In this document: positions 27,568 to 36,839 of the stretch, in pieces
Position numbering within the stretch: the first letter of the stretch is position 1
Layout of the letters: the number at the start of each line of letters is the position of its first letter
NCBI RefSeq assembly: GCF_019431355.1
Contig: NZ_CP080269.1
Span: forward strand, 1,860,001 to 1,924,000
Reading direction: 5' to 3'
Source: Paenibacillus sp. R14(2021)
GTDB taxonomy: Bacteria; Bacillota; Bacilli; Paenibacillales; Paenibacillaceae
DNA: 64,000 bases
Made by a program: the position numbers and the translations under genes
The notes under the pieces: model-generated
Seen by the model: only the letters and a program-made list of their open reading frames with translations
The model's database searches: none
What the model was told of the DNA's origin: nothing

Positions 27568-28431
27568 GTGAAACAGCTGACAGATATCACCCCGTTTCTC
27601 GGGGACTACATGCCCTACCTCTACGACGGCAGCTCGAACGAGGGGCTCCGTACTTGCAGCGTATATGCCATACATCTCTTCCCTGACGGCCCCGGCGAGA
27701 TGGAGGTCGATGGTAAACGCTATCCGATCGGAAGGAGAACGCTGGTCTTCCTAAGACCCGGCCAGCCCCATGCCTTCCATATTTCCCCGGACCATCCGCA
27801 ATCGTCGTATAACCTTTATTTTGACCTGTGGGAGCAGCAGGAGCCCCGCTCGCTGAATCGCTTCTTCTTCCGGCATCCGGAGAAATACCAGCCGCATACC
27901 GGAACGCCGACGTTCCCTTGCGAAGAACTGGACGGCATGCCGAGCGTCTTCTCGCTGCAGTCGCAGCCGCTGCTATTCGATCTGCTGCATCTCATCACCA
28001 GGCAGTTCGAGACGTTAAGCTACCATCGGCAAGAAACAGTAAACAGCTTGTTCTACGGCTGGATGCTGGCTTGGTACAATGCCGTTCATGCGCATCAGCC
28101 GAGTGACTATCGAATCGTTCGCCTGCTGGCCAAGCTGGAAGCCCATCCGGAACGAAGGGAGCCCGTAGCGGATTGGTGGAAATCCTGCGGTCTGAAGCGG
28201 ACGTATTTTCACGAGCTGTTCCTGCGTGAGACAGGCCTAACGCCCAAAGCCTATCAGCACAAGCAGTTAATGAAGCGAGCCTCGCAATTAATCCAGGAAA
28301 GCGATCTAAGTATAACGGCAATCGCCGAGAAGCTCGGCTACACGTCAATCCATCCGTTTACCCGGCATTTCAGTACGTATTTCGGCGTAAGCCCAAGGCA
28401 ATTCCGGGCTGGACCGCCTGTATTACAATAA
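27568..28431 (+). CDS. AraC-family transcriptional regulator
   Basis: 287 residues from GTG at 27568 (VKQLTDIT), eight bases after GGGAG; a longer frame from 27430 lacks a ribosome site. The N-terminal half is a cupin-like sugar-sensing domain (RPGQPHAFHIS is typical). The C-terminal AraC domain has helix-turn-helix segments ending in TAIAEKLGYTSIHPFTRHFS and YFGVSPRQFR. Divergent from the GH95 gene with a 190-base gap, so it most likely controls that gene. It is the only plus-strand gene in the glycan region. Confidence 0.88.
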   Translation: MKQLTDITPFLGDYMPYLYDGSSNEGLRTCSVYAIHLFPDGPGEMEVDGKRYPIGRRTLVFLRPGQPHAFHISPDHPQSSYNLYFDLWEQQEPRSLNRFFFRHPEKYQPHTGTPTFPCEELDGMPSVFSLQSQPLLFDLLHLITRQFETLSYHRQETVNSLFYGWMLAWYNAVHAHQPSDYRIVRLLAKLEAHPERREPVADWWKSCGLKRTYFHELFLRETGLTPKAYQHKQLMKRASQLIQESDLSITAIAEKLGYTSIHPFTRHFSTYFGVSPRQFRAGPPVLQ

Positions 28432-28468
28432 TAATCAACCTAGTCGGCCTTCGACGCGCAAACATAAA

Positions 28469-28498
28469 AAAGAAGCCTTGCAGGTGCAAGGCTTCTTT
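28469..28498 (-). terminator. Terminator of tRNA-Leu copy 3
   Basis: Perfect 14-base stem AAAGAAGCCTTGCA / TGCAAGGCTTCTTT with loop of two bases and a following T-run on the minus strand. It is related to the terminators of copies 1 and 2. It could also stop the convergent AraC message. Confidence 0.8.
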
Positions 28499-28511
28499 GA
28501 ATTTGAATAGT

Positions 28512-28598
28512 TGGTGCGGTCGAGAGGACTCGAACCTCCACGGCTGTTACACCACTAGAACCTGAATCTAGCGCGTCTGCCAATTCCGCCACGACCGC
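28512..28598 (-). tRNA. tRNA-Leu (CAG), copy 3
   Basis: 87 bases, CCA encoded, identical to the copies at 8213 and 8508. The first bases upstream (ATCTGGCAGATGTC) are also shared with copy 2. Confidence 0.96.
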
Positions 28599-28641
28599 AT
28601 CTGGCAGATGTCATTGCATTTGATCCGCAATCACGTTTCTC

Positions 28642-28670
28642 ATATTAGCATCCGTATGGAATGAAGTCAA
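28642..28670 (-). promoter_or_regulatory. Promoter of tRNA-Leu copy 3
   Basis: -35 TTGACT (28665-28670), -10 TAATAT (28642-28647), 17-base spacer. Confidence 0.7.
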
Positions 28671-28734
28671 GCCATAAGCCAAAGTAGAAATTTTCCAACA
28701 ATTACAACGGTTTTCCGAGCTTAGTTACGATCAA

Positions 28735-29025
28735 CTAAATCTCGCTTCGCGGTGCGGTGACCGGTTCATAAATGTAGCTCCGGCTCAATTTAACGACTCG
28801 CCGGCTTCGTTTGCGGATAACGACGCTGTCAGCATCCCAAGCTACGACTATGCCAAGCACGTCATTACTCTCTATATTATCGCGAACGACCCGAACCGGC
28901 GTTCCCTCAATCCGATATTGATCCAATTGTTGTTCTGTAATCAAGCTGCAACCCTCGTTTCGATTTAAAAAAACCTCAATGGCAGGATTTCCACCGTCAT
29001 TGAGGTTCAAGTGTATATCGTTCAA
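28735..29025 (-). CDS. Small conserved-looking protein, unknown function
   Basis: 96 residues. The start is TTG, overlapping or touching the stop of the gene before it (TGATTG), so it depends on translational coupling; there is no clear ribosome site of its own. The C-terminal half is beta-rich and basic (VLGIVVAWDADSVVIRKRSR), like a small SH3/Sm-type barrel, but I do not recognise the family. Paired with the 29026-29346 gene. A shifted start or a non-coding frame cannot be excluded. Confidence 0.6.
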   Translation of the reverse strand: MNDIHLNLNDGGNPAIEVFLNRNEGCSLITEQQLDQYRIEGTPVRVVRDNIESNDVLGIVVAWDADSVVIRKRSRRVVKLSRSYIYEPVTAPRSEI

Positions 29026-29346
29026 TCAACTAACATGCTCTTTGGAATCGTTGGTTTCATACCATTCGTCCAGCACGCGCGATGACATGACGCGAGTCGT
29101 AATATACGCCGACTGCTTCTCCGTAAACTGACCCTTCCAGTCCATCTCCAGCTCTTCGGAAAGCTTCACGACGGTAAGGAGCTCTGACCATGCGACATAC
29201 CGCTTATACCAGAAAAATTGAGGATGTTCGATCATATAAGGATAGAGATCGTCAAACTCCGTATGTTTGCAATCGAGCGCACGTTCAAAATGGATTTTCG
29301 CGTCCGACAATTTGGTTAATAAATAATCAGCTGATAGATTTGCCAT
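29026..29346 (-). CDS. Small helical protein, unknown function
   Basis: 106 residues from ATG at 29346 (MANLSADY) with GGGGGAGG eight bases upstream. The sequence is mostly amphipathic helix with several aromatic residues (HPQFFWYKRYVAW) and no signal peptide. I do not recognise the family. It forms a two-gene unit with the TTG-started gene that follows it. Confidence 0.75.
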   Translation of the reverse strand: MANLSADYLLTKLSDAKIHFERALDCKHTEFDDLYPYMIEHPQFFWYKRYVAWSELLTVVKLSEELEMDWKGQFTEKQSAYITTRVMSSRVLDEWYETNDSKEHVS

Positions 29347-29424
29347 GATTTGTGCCTCCCCCAACCGTACTTATGAACATTATAAGTCAAATCGCGAATC
29401 TCGAAAAGATGCTGATTATGGAAC

Positions 29425-29997
29425 TTAAGTCTCGAACCTGATTTTGCCGCCTTCAAGTGAAGCAATCTTGGCAAGAGATTCTACCCGAATGCCCTGCTCG
29501 CGAATCGTGCGCGCTCCGGCTTGAAACGATTTCTCGACGACGATGCCAAGACCGGCCAGCTTGGCACCCGAGCGCTCGATGATTTTGATCAGACCGCGAG
29601 CGGCATCGCCATTGGCAATGATATCATCTATGAAGAGCACCGTATCCGTGGACGTTAAAAATTGACGGGAAACCATGATGTCCGTTACAATGCCTTTCGT
29701 AAACGAAGGCACGCGTTCGATGTACGCATCCGGATCGGCAATGAGCGTTTTCTTGCGTCTTGCGAAGACAAGCGGTACATTCAGCGCCATTGCGGTCGTG
29801 AAAGCGACCGGGATGCCAGAGGATTCCACGGTAATGACTTTGGTAATCGGCGTTTCGGCGTAAAGGCGCGCGAATTCTTTCCCCATTTCTAATGTCAGCA
29901 GCGGATCGACCTGATGATTGAGCAGTGCATCCAGCTTCAGAACGTCCTGATTCAAAATCGAAGCCTCGCGCAAAATGCGTTCTTTTAACAGTTCCAT
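29425..29997 (-). CDS. xpt: Xanthine phosphoribosyltransferase
   Basis: 190 residues from ATG at 29997 (MELLKERIL) after GGAGGG. The long frame upstream to 30531 is only an open reading frame on the wrong strand of the next gene. Shows the Xpt pattern: VESSGIPVAFTTAM, ARRKKTL, and the PRPP-binding site VLFIDDIIANGDAARGL. It converts xanthine and PRPP to XMP in purine salvage. In B. subtilis xpt is controlled by a purine riboswitch; in the 180 bases before this start I see no such fold. Stands alone here, divergent from a lipoprotein gene. Confidence 0.95.
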   Translation of the reverse strand: MELLKERILREASILNQDVLKLDALLNHQVDPLLTLEMGKEFARLYAETPITKVITVESSGIPVAFTTAMALNVPLVFARRKKTLIADPDAYIERVPSFTKGIVTDIMVSRQFLTSTDTVLFIDDIIANGDAARGLIKIIERSGAKLAGLGIVVEKSFQAGARTIREQGIRVESLAKIASLEGGKIRFET

Positions 29998-30183
29998 TCG
30001 CTTTCCCTCCACCAAAAATCTTTTTCCGTTAAAGGTACCATATGGGAGGGGAAATTCGCAACTAACGAATAAAAATAACGCCGAAGACTCTGATGCACAG
30101 CAACTTTTTTCCAGTCCGTGCGTCCATTGGTGTATCATTCGGACGAAATAGCACGCAGTCCCAATTACAGGAGGTGCACGGTA

Positions 30184-30891
30184 ATGAAGCCCGTATATGC
30201 CAGACCCGCAGCCTATGCAGCGGCAGCCGCTCTGTTGGCCGTCTCCATCACCGGCTGCCAGTTTGAAAGCGCTGCCCCTTTGGGTAACGCCTCTGATTCG
30301 AATACAGCGGTAAACGGCAAACCGGCCGGTGTCAGCCGCGCAACGGGCAGCCCGCAGCAAACCTTCGACGATACGAAAGGCGGTAATATCGGCCCTTCTG
30401 CCGCGGACGCCACGCCCGATGACGGCAACGATGCGGCTGCAGCGTCGACATCCGGCAAGACCGGCGAGAAGCCAGCTTCCACTTCTGCCAAGCCGGGCCA
30501 GGAATGGGATAGCCGCGCACCGAAGCTCCACGGCATTGCGCTCGGAGACGCCAAGTCAGCGCTCGATTCCAAGTTCGGTAAGCCAACCGACACCTATGTG
30601 CTTGACGACGACAAGGAGAAGCTCGCCGTCTCGGAATACCGCGCATTCTCGATCGGCTACAGCGCTGACAAGAAAGCGAAATTCATTGAAGTGTTCGACA
30701 AATCCGCTGCTTCCGGACTAAACGGACTCCGCGTAGGCGACGAAGAAGGTACAGCAGTCAAAGTGCTCGGCAAGCCGCATACGCATACGTCGAGCGTTCT
30801 TGTCTACGAAGCCTCAGGCGCGCTGCTCAAGCTGGATCTGGACCCCGCCAATCATCAGATCTTGTCGATCAAGCTGTTTTCAAGCAAATAG
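30184..30891 (+). CDS. Uncharacterised lipoprotein with repeated GD...GKP motif
   Basis: 235 residues from ATG at 30184, seven bases after AGGAGGTG. Signal peptide with lipobox ITGC (Cys24), then a low-complexity linker rich in Ala, Asp, Ser and Thr, then a C-terminal domain of about 120 residues. The domain holds two similar units: GIALGDAKSALDSKFGKP and LRVGDEEGTAVKVLGKP, each followed by strands. This resembles repeats in other Paenibacillus secreted proteins but I cannot name the family. Its 3' end overlaps the convergent transporter gene by 12 bases. Confidence 0.8.
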   Translation: MKPVYARPAAYAAAAALLAVSITGCQFESAAPLGNASDSNTAVNGKPAGVSRATGSPQQTFDDTKGGNIGPSAADATPDDGNDAAAASTSGKTGEKPASTSAKPGQEWDSRAPKLHGIALGDAKSALDSKFGKPTDTYVLDDDKEKLAVSEYRAFSIGYSADKKAKFIEVFDKSAASGLNGLRVGDEEGTAVKVLGKPHTHTSSVLVYEASGALLKLDLDPANHQILSIKLFSSK

Positions 30892-32166
30892 AAGCCATAA
30901 CGAGAGCAGCGCGCAAAGCAGGATCGGCAGCGTCATCGCCACTCCAACCTTCACATATTCACGCCACGACATATCGATGCCGCCTTTTCGCAGCAGCTGC
31001 AGCCAGAGCAAGGTTGCAAGCGAACCGATTGGCGTCAGCTTGGCGCCTACCGACGTGCCGAGCAGGCTGGCAAATGGCAGGTAATGAGGCCCACCTGACT
31101 CATGAATGGCCAGTGAGGAGACGAGCACGGCAGGCAAATTGTTTAAGGCAGCGCTGAGCAGCGAGAACAATGCACCTGAGCCGAGGATGCCAACGAATAC
31201 GCCCTGATCTGTCATTGGTGCAATCGCCTTCGGCAGCCAGTCTGCCGCTCCGTGCACGTACAAGCTGTACACAATCAAATTCATCGACAACGCAAATACG
31301 ACAATCAGCCAAGGTGTTCCACGAAGCGTGCTCCTGAAATTCCCCATTCCTGCCGCCGCACTGGCGATCCATTGGACTGCCGCGCCGCCCAGCGCTACAT
31401 AGGCTACGGGAATGCCAACCTTCCCGGCGAGCAGATATCCCGCCAGCATGGCAGCGATGATGAGCCATGACAATAAGAACAGCTTCCGGTTCGCGATCGC
31501 TGAATTCGGCTCCTCGAAACGCCGCGGTGCTTCCGACCTTCTCTCCTGCGCATGAACGCTTTTACCGAAAAACGCCGTCGTCACGCCGATTGTAGCCGCG
31601 ATCGAGACCAAGCCCGGGATCAGCATCGTTCTGGCATATTCACCGAACGTGATGTGGAAGAAATCCGCCGTCAGAATGTTGGTTAAATTGCTCATCATGA
31701 GCGGCGCGCTCGCCGTATCCGCCATCAGACCGACGCCGAGCAGGAACGCGATTCGCGCCTTGCGCGTCAGCCGCAGCAGTGCGGTTACTTCCAAAACGAT
31801 GGGAATCATGATCAGAACCGTACCGTCATTGTTGAAGAACACGGTAATGCAAGCTGCGAGCGTACACAGTCCGGTCAAGAGCTGAAGCTGCTTGTGATGG
31901 AACCGATGGACGATATGGAGTGCAGCCCACCGGAAAAACCCGTTGGCATCCAGAAGTGACGTGAACAGCATAATGCCGATGAGCGAGAACGTCGCGTCCC
32001 AAACAAAGCTCCAGATATAAGCCGCATCCCCAGGCACCAACAGGCGTGCCGCGAAGAGCAGCGCGGCGCCGATGAGCGCGGTGATCGCTTCGTGCAATCC
32101 TCTCGGCTTCCAAACGATCAGCGCAAGCGAAGCGGAAAATACGCTGATTGCGAGTGCCATAGCCAT
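30880..32166 (-). CDS. ArsB/NhaD-type (ion transporter superfamily) membrane protein
   Basis: 428 residues with about 10-11 hydrophobic helices over its whole length. Segments such as VFFNNDGTVLIMIPIVLEV and MADTASAPLMMSNLTNIL match the two conserved re-entrant regions of ArsB-like carriers (arsenite, citrate or sodium/proton exchange). No arsR, arsC or arsA lies next to it, so an arsenic role is unproven. The ribosome site is weak (AAGGAAAG lies far upstream). The region before the start also carries the divergent YkvI-like gene. Confidence 0.82.
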   Translation of the reverse strand: MAMALAISVFSASLALIVWKPRGLHEAITALIGAALLFAARLLVPGDAAYIWSFVWDATFSLIGIMLFTSLLDANGFFRWAALHIVHRFHHKQLQLLTGLCTLAACITVFFNNDGTVLIMIPIVLEVTALLRLTRKARIAFLLGVGLMADTASAPLMMSNLTNILTADFFHITFGEYARTMLIPGLVSIAATIGVTTAFFGKSVHAQERRSEAPRRFEEPNSAIANRKLFLLSWLIIAAMLAGYLLAGKVGIPVAYVALGGAAVQWIASAAAGMGNFRSTLRGTPWLIVVFALSMNLIVYSLYVHGAADWLPKAIAPMTDQGVFVGILGSGALFSLLSAALNNLPAVLVSSLAIHESGGPHYLPFASLLGTSVGAKLTPIGSLATLLWLQLLRKGGIDMSWREYVKVGVAMTLPILLCALLSLWLLFA

Positions 32167-32272
32167 AAAAAATAATCAACCGCTTTCCTTAGTAATGGAT
32201 AATAGTCATGCCTGTCCTCGTCTGGACATACCTTAGAATAAGCGGCTTACGAAGGGCAGGTATGATGCGGGT

Positions 32273-33313
32273 ATGAAACGGACAGGCAAAGTGATGCAAA
32301 TTGCGTTTACGTATATGGGGACCGTTGTAGGCGCAGGGTTTGCGACAGGACAAGAGATCCTGCAGTTTTTTACTCGTTTCGGCTTTCTGGGAGCCGTGAC
32401 GATCGTGCTGGCAACGATTATGTTTATTTGGCTTGGTGCCAAAATGATGCTGATCTCGAGCGACGTTCGCGCCAAATCCTATGAGGATGTCAATAAAGTG
32501 CTGTTCGGCGACCGCTTCGGCCGCTGGGTGAGCCATTTCATGCAGCTGGTGCTGTTCGGCGTTTGTGCCGTTATGCTGGCAGGCGCCGGTGCGATATTTT
32601 CGGAGAACTGGAACATTTCTTATCAGTCGGGCCTGCTCCTTACGATCGTCGGCTGTTTCTTCCTGCTCCGCAAAGGCATGAATGCGATTCTGACCGTCAA
32701 CTCCATCGTCGTACCGATCATGCTGCTCTTCACCGTTCTCATTATTATTGATACGGTCAAAACGCCGGGCTCCGAACGCTGGCTGCTGCTGACGAGCGAT
32801 TTCTCGCCCGTTGCGTTATGGGCCTCCCCGTTTCTCTATGCCGCGTTCAATCTGTCTATGGCGCAGGCCGTACTCGTCCCGCTCGGCGCAGAAATGCGCG
32901 ACAGGAAAACGATTGTTTACGGCTCCTGGATCGGCGGCATCGGCATCGGCTTTATGCTTCTCGCCGGACATATCGCCTTGTCCGTCTATATGCCGGGCAT
33001 TCAGCAATTCGCCATTCCGATGGGCGGAATCGCCCGTGAGCTTGGACATGGCATCCAGTGGATCTATATCTTCCTCATCTTCGCCGAAATCTTCACGACG
33101 CTCATTGCCGATGTCTACGGCCTAACATTGCAGCTGCAGGAGCGATTGAAGCTCTCCCGCACGCTGCTTACGATCCTGACGCTTGCCGCCTGCTATATAG
33201 CCAGTCAGATCGGCTTCGGTCCGCTTCTGTCCACGCTGTATCCCATTTTCGGCCTCATCAGCTTGGGATGGCTCATCCTATTGATTCGGCAGCGGAAACC
33301 GGCCGGGGAATAG
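32273..33313 (+). CDS. YkvI-like membrane transporter
   Basis: 346 residues with about ten membrane helices. The start MQIAFTYMGTVVGAGFATGQEI is characteristic of YkvI, a distant relative of the amino-acid/APC carriers. The substrate is unknown. ATG AAA CGG start after GCAGG; a nearby upstream ATG is out of frame. It converges on the yhaN gene, and the 158 AT-rich bases between them show only a short hairpin (TCAATCA / TGATTGA near 33411) with no convincing terminator. Confidence 0.88.
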   Translation: MKRTGKVMQIAFTYMGTVVGAGFATGQEILQFFTRFGFLGAVTIVLATIMFIWLGAKMMLISSDVRAKSYEDVNKVLFGDRFGRWVSHFMQLVLFGVCAVMLAGAGAIFSENWNISYQSGLLLTIVGCFFLLRKGMNAILTVNSIVVPIMLLFTVLIIIDTVKTPGSERWLLLTSDFSPVALWASPFLYAAFNLSMAQAVLVPLGAEMRDRKTIVYGSWIGGIGIGFMLLAGHIALSVYMPGIQQFAIPMGGIARELGHGIQWIYIFLIFAEIFTTLIADVYGLTLQLQERLKLSRTLLTILTLAACYIASQIGFGPLLSTLYPIFGLISLGWLILLIRQRKPAGE

Positions 33314-33471
33314 AACTACTGAAGCAGAGAATAATCGCCATGATAGAGCAGTGGTCAATAAAACATGGATAAGCAGGGAATAATAAATCAAAATTCAACG
33401 CCAATAAAGGTCAATCAAACAATGATTGATAGGCAATATATGGATAAGCTTAAATGATGATTATCTTACAC

Positions 33472-36400
33472 TCAGCCGAGCCGGATCAGCTGTGCTGCTG
33501 GAATTCGAGCCAGCAGCAAGTCCCGCACGTGCGCGTGGCACGTAAAGAAAATCAGCTGCCTGCGCGCCGCGATCTCCTCCAGCACACCGGCAGCAGCCTT
33601 CAGCCGGCCATCGTCGAAATTGACGAACGGGTCGTCGAGCAGCAGCGGCAGCGCTGACGCGCCGGCCGCCTCGTCGGCAAGCGCGAAGCGCATCGCCAAG
33701 TAGAGCTGCTCTGCCGTGCCTCTGCTGAGAAATATACTTTCCACGATACGCCCGTCGCTGTTTTCGAGCGAAATGGTCTGCTCCCCTTCGGGAATCGATA
33801 TCCGCCGATAACGGCCTTCCGACAGTAGATTCATCCATCTCGACGCTTCGCGGAGTACGCCTGGCTGCCGCTGTTCTTCCATCAACCGCTTCGTTCGCTT
33901 CATCATCGTCATGCTGATTGACAGTACGGCATAACGGCTGATGAGCTGCTCCAAAGAAGCAATCGTCTGCTCCCGGTCCGCCGTCAGCCGCTGTCGGTCA
34001 TTGTCGCGAAGCAGCTGCTCCAGCTGCTGGCGCTTCCTGCCGCTTTGCTCAAGCAGATGGCTCCGCTGCAGTTCGACCGCCTGCAACTCCTCACCCGTTT
34101 CCGCATACTTCGCTTGAAGCTCCGATTCCTTGTAAGACGCATACAACGCGTCCAGCTCCGACTGCTTCGAACCGGATCGCCCAGCCGTCAGCTGCGCATC
34201 CAGCTTGAACAGCTCATGCTCGATTTCATGCAGTCTCTCGGATTGCTCCAACACCGTAAGAAACTGGAATTCATCTATGGCCTTGCCCGCCTGAAGCCAC
34301 TGTGCCTGCTTCGCCCTCAGCGCTGCGGCAGTCTCTTCGAACCGATCTGCCTGCAAACGGAACTCTGCCAGCTTAGCCTCCGATTCCTCCGCCGCTGCCT
34401 GCGCAGCCAATTGCGTATCGATGACGGCCTGCATCAGCTGAAGCGCAGCTGCCGCATCGCCGTTCGCACGATAGGTAAGATCCTGGTAAGGCGCGCACAG
34501 CCGATTCGCCGTAGCTTCAAAGGTCATGATCTGCTCCTGCAGGCGCGCGGCCTTGCCTGCCGCTCGATCATTCGCCTGCAAGCGAAGCTGCGCCTGCTCG
34601 GCGAGATCGAAAATTTCCATGACCGCCTCCGGCGATAACACTGGCGGCAGCGCACGCGCTGTCAGCCAATCATGCCAATCAGTCGCGATGGCACCAGCCG
34701 CAAGCTCCGCGTTGTCTGCCGCGGACTTGGCGGCTTGTTCCTGTGCGCGCAGCCGGGCATGACCGCGCGCGAGCTCTGCGCGCCGCTCAGCGCTGCTGGC
34801 GCGGCGGCGGAGCTCGTCCTGCCGCGCGTCGAGCGCTCCGCGCAGGCGCGAGAGCAGCTGGGCCTGGCCCGCCGCCATGCTGCCGTCAGGCGAGCTGCCC
34901 CGGCGGGCCCCGGCCCCCTCCCGCGCAGCGGCGGCTTCGCGCTGCGCGGCGGCGGCTCCGCTGCGCGAGCGCGGCAGCAGCAGCGAAAGCGCGGCCTCCG
35001 GCGCGGCGACGAGCGCGCCGAGCGCCGCGAGCACGCGCTGCTCCGCGGCGGCGGCTTGCCCGGCCGCGGCAGCCACGCCGGCCGGCCGGCTCCGCGCGCA
35101 GCGGTGCCGCGCGAGCGCGCGAGGCGCAGCAGCGCGGGCGCAGCCAGCGCCGCGCCGGCTGCGCCTGCAGCTGCGGCCGCAGCCGGCATGCCTGCGGCTG
35201 CGAGCGCTGCGGCTCCGGCGGCGAATATTCCGCCGGCCGCCAGCAGCACTGCGCTGCTGGCTCCCGCTTCGCGCCCGCTGCGCTGTGCCGAAGCCGCGCC
35301 TGCTTCATGCTGTTCGCGAAGCAGGGCAAGCTCCAGCTCGCGCCATGCCTCCTCGAACTGGCGCGATGCATAATGCAGTGCCTCCGCCGTCTCCGGAAGA
35401 AGACGGAAAATAGACGCGTACGCGTCTTCGCCATCTTCCGCATCGGCCTTCTTCCTTGCGGACCTCAGTCTCGTTGCTTCCGTTTCAACGTTCCTGCCTG
35501 CTTTTCTATCCGCATGCACAGGCCACACAGGCCATACCGCAGTCGCTTCATCGCCGAATTCCGCCAGCAGGGCACCCGCTTCACGCTCCTGCTGCAAGAC
35601 GGCACGATGCTCTGCTTCCGCTTCGCGAAGTGCTTTCTCGCCATCAGATAAGGCTTCGCGGAATCCTCGAACCGCCTCCCGATCGGCAACGCCGATTCGG
35701 AAGCCCCGCAGCGTCTCCTCCGACCATGCCGGTGAAATACGAAGCAGCAAATGCTGCACGGCGTCCGCATGCTCGCGCATTTCCGCCGCAAGCTCTGCGT
35801 CAGTATGACGGGCGGCAGCGATCTGCTGTGCCGCGAGCAGCAGGGAGTTCACCTCGTGCCTGGAAGCGATGAGATTTGGGTCGAACGTCTGCTGCGACAA
35901 CCGGAGCTGCTGCATCGCGGCAAGCTCTTCTAAGCGGCGGCTTTCTTCCTGTACGCGATGCAGTTCTTCCGTAAGCGCCTCCCAGCGGGAACGCGCATCG
36001 CCAGCCAATCGAGGAACCTCTCCGAGTGTCGCCTTCTCCTGCAGAAGTGCCTGACGTTGAATCCAAATCGGGCGCAGCTCCACCGCTCTAGCTAGTCCCG
36101 CATGCTGATCGCGCAGCAAAGGAAGCTTCTCGCTAACAGCCTTAAGCGCGGCTTCCGTTTCGTCGATTGCTGTCGTCAATGCGTTAAATACCGCGATTCC
36201 ATCCTCCAGCTTACGCAGCTCGGCCTCCGTCTCCTCCAGCGTCTTCAGCAGCTTGCTCATTTGCTGGGTGCTTCCTCGGGGTTTGAACAACTCGTCCATT
36301 TGGCCGAGCAGCCGCTTCTCCGTTCTTGCAATCGCATTTCCGCCATTCCAGCCTGTATGATACAGCTGCTTGCCCAGCTCATCGCCTTCCAGCATGCCGA

Positions 36401-36839
36401 TCGCCTGCAGCTCCGACAGCGTGATCGCAAACAGCTCCCGAAATACGCGTTCATTCACACCGCCCAGATACGTCCGCTCCCACTCCTGCTGCGTAATCGT
36501 TTCAGCGGCACCGCCGACCGTCCCGTCATCTAAGCCTTCAGCCGTGGCGCGAACGACGATTTTACCGGAGGCGCTGCCGTAGCGTTCGAGTACATAATGC
36601 CGCCCAGTCTCGTCGGAGAAAAACAATCTGCCGCCGTGGCGTCCCCCGTTTACAGGCTCCAGCCGCTCTGCCCGATTGCCTTTGTTTGCATACCCGAACA
36701 GCATGGCGCGAATGAAGCCGAGCATGGTGCTTTTCCCCGCTTCATTCGGACCATAAAACACAGTTACAGGCGCCTGCAAATCGCAAACCTTGCCGCTTAA
36801 TTGCCCAAACCCTTCCAGATGCAGCTTCTGCAGCCTCAC
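33472..36839 (-). pseudogene. yhaN: yhaN-like SMC/SbcC-type ATPase, frameshifted
   Basis: Two overlapping frames together make one YhaN-type protein of about 1,110 residues. The N-terminal frame (GTG at 36839) has the Walker A motif YGPNEAGKSTMLGF, coiled coils, and two Ala-rich hydrophobic segments. After LLRLARSRGTAARGAG its sequence turns to Arg/Pro nonsense. The C-terminal frame, open through 35076-33472, continues with AAAAEQRVLAALGALVA, more coiled coil, and the ABC signature and Walker B region (SRGTAEQLYLAMRFALAD, PLLLDDPFVNFD). The break is near a CCGG-CCGG-CCGG run at about 35078-35095; one added base or one more CCGG restores the frame. In B. subtilis YhaN acts with the nuclease YhaO. 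The GTG overlaps the yhaO stop by 4 bases. A sequencing error in very GC-rich DNA is a real alternative. Confidence 0.82.

Noticed and set aside
29998-30183. Purine riboswitch before xpt
   Set aside because: I looked for the conserved purine-riboswitch core and expression platform in this leader and saw neither.
29998-30531. N-terminal extension of xpt to 368 residues
   Set aside because: It overlaps the divergent lipoprotein gene; the ATG at 29997 has a good ribosome site and gives the normal Xpt length.
30880-32166. Arsenic resistance operon
   Set aside because: The carrier is ArsB-like but no arsR, arsC or arsA gene is adjacent, so only a general transporter call is supported.
33405-33435. 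Terminator between YkvI-like gene and yhaN
   Set aside because: The TCAATCA/TGATTGA hairpin is short and AT-rich with no T-run.
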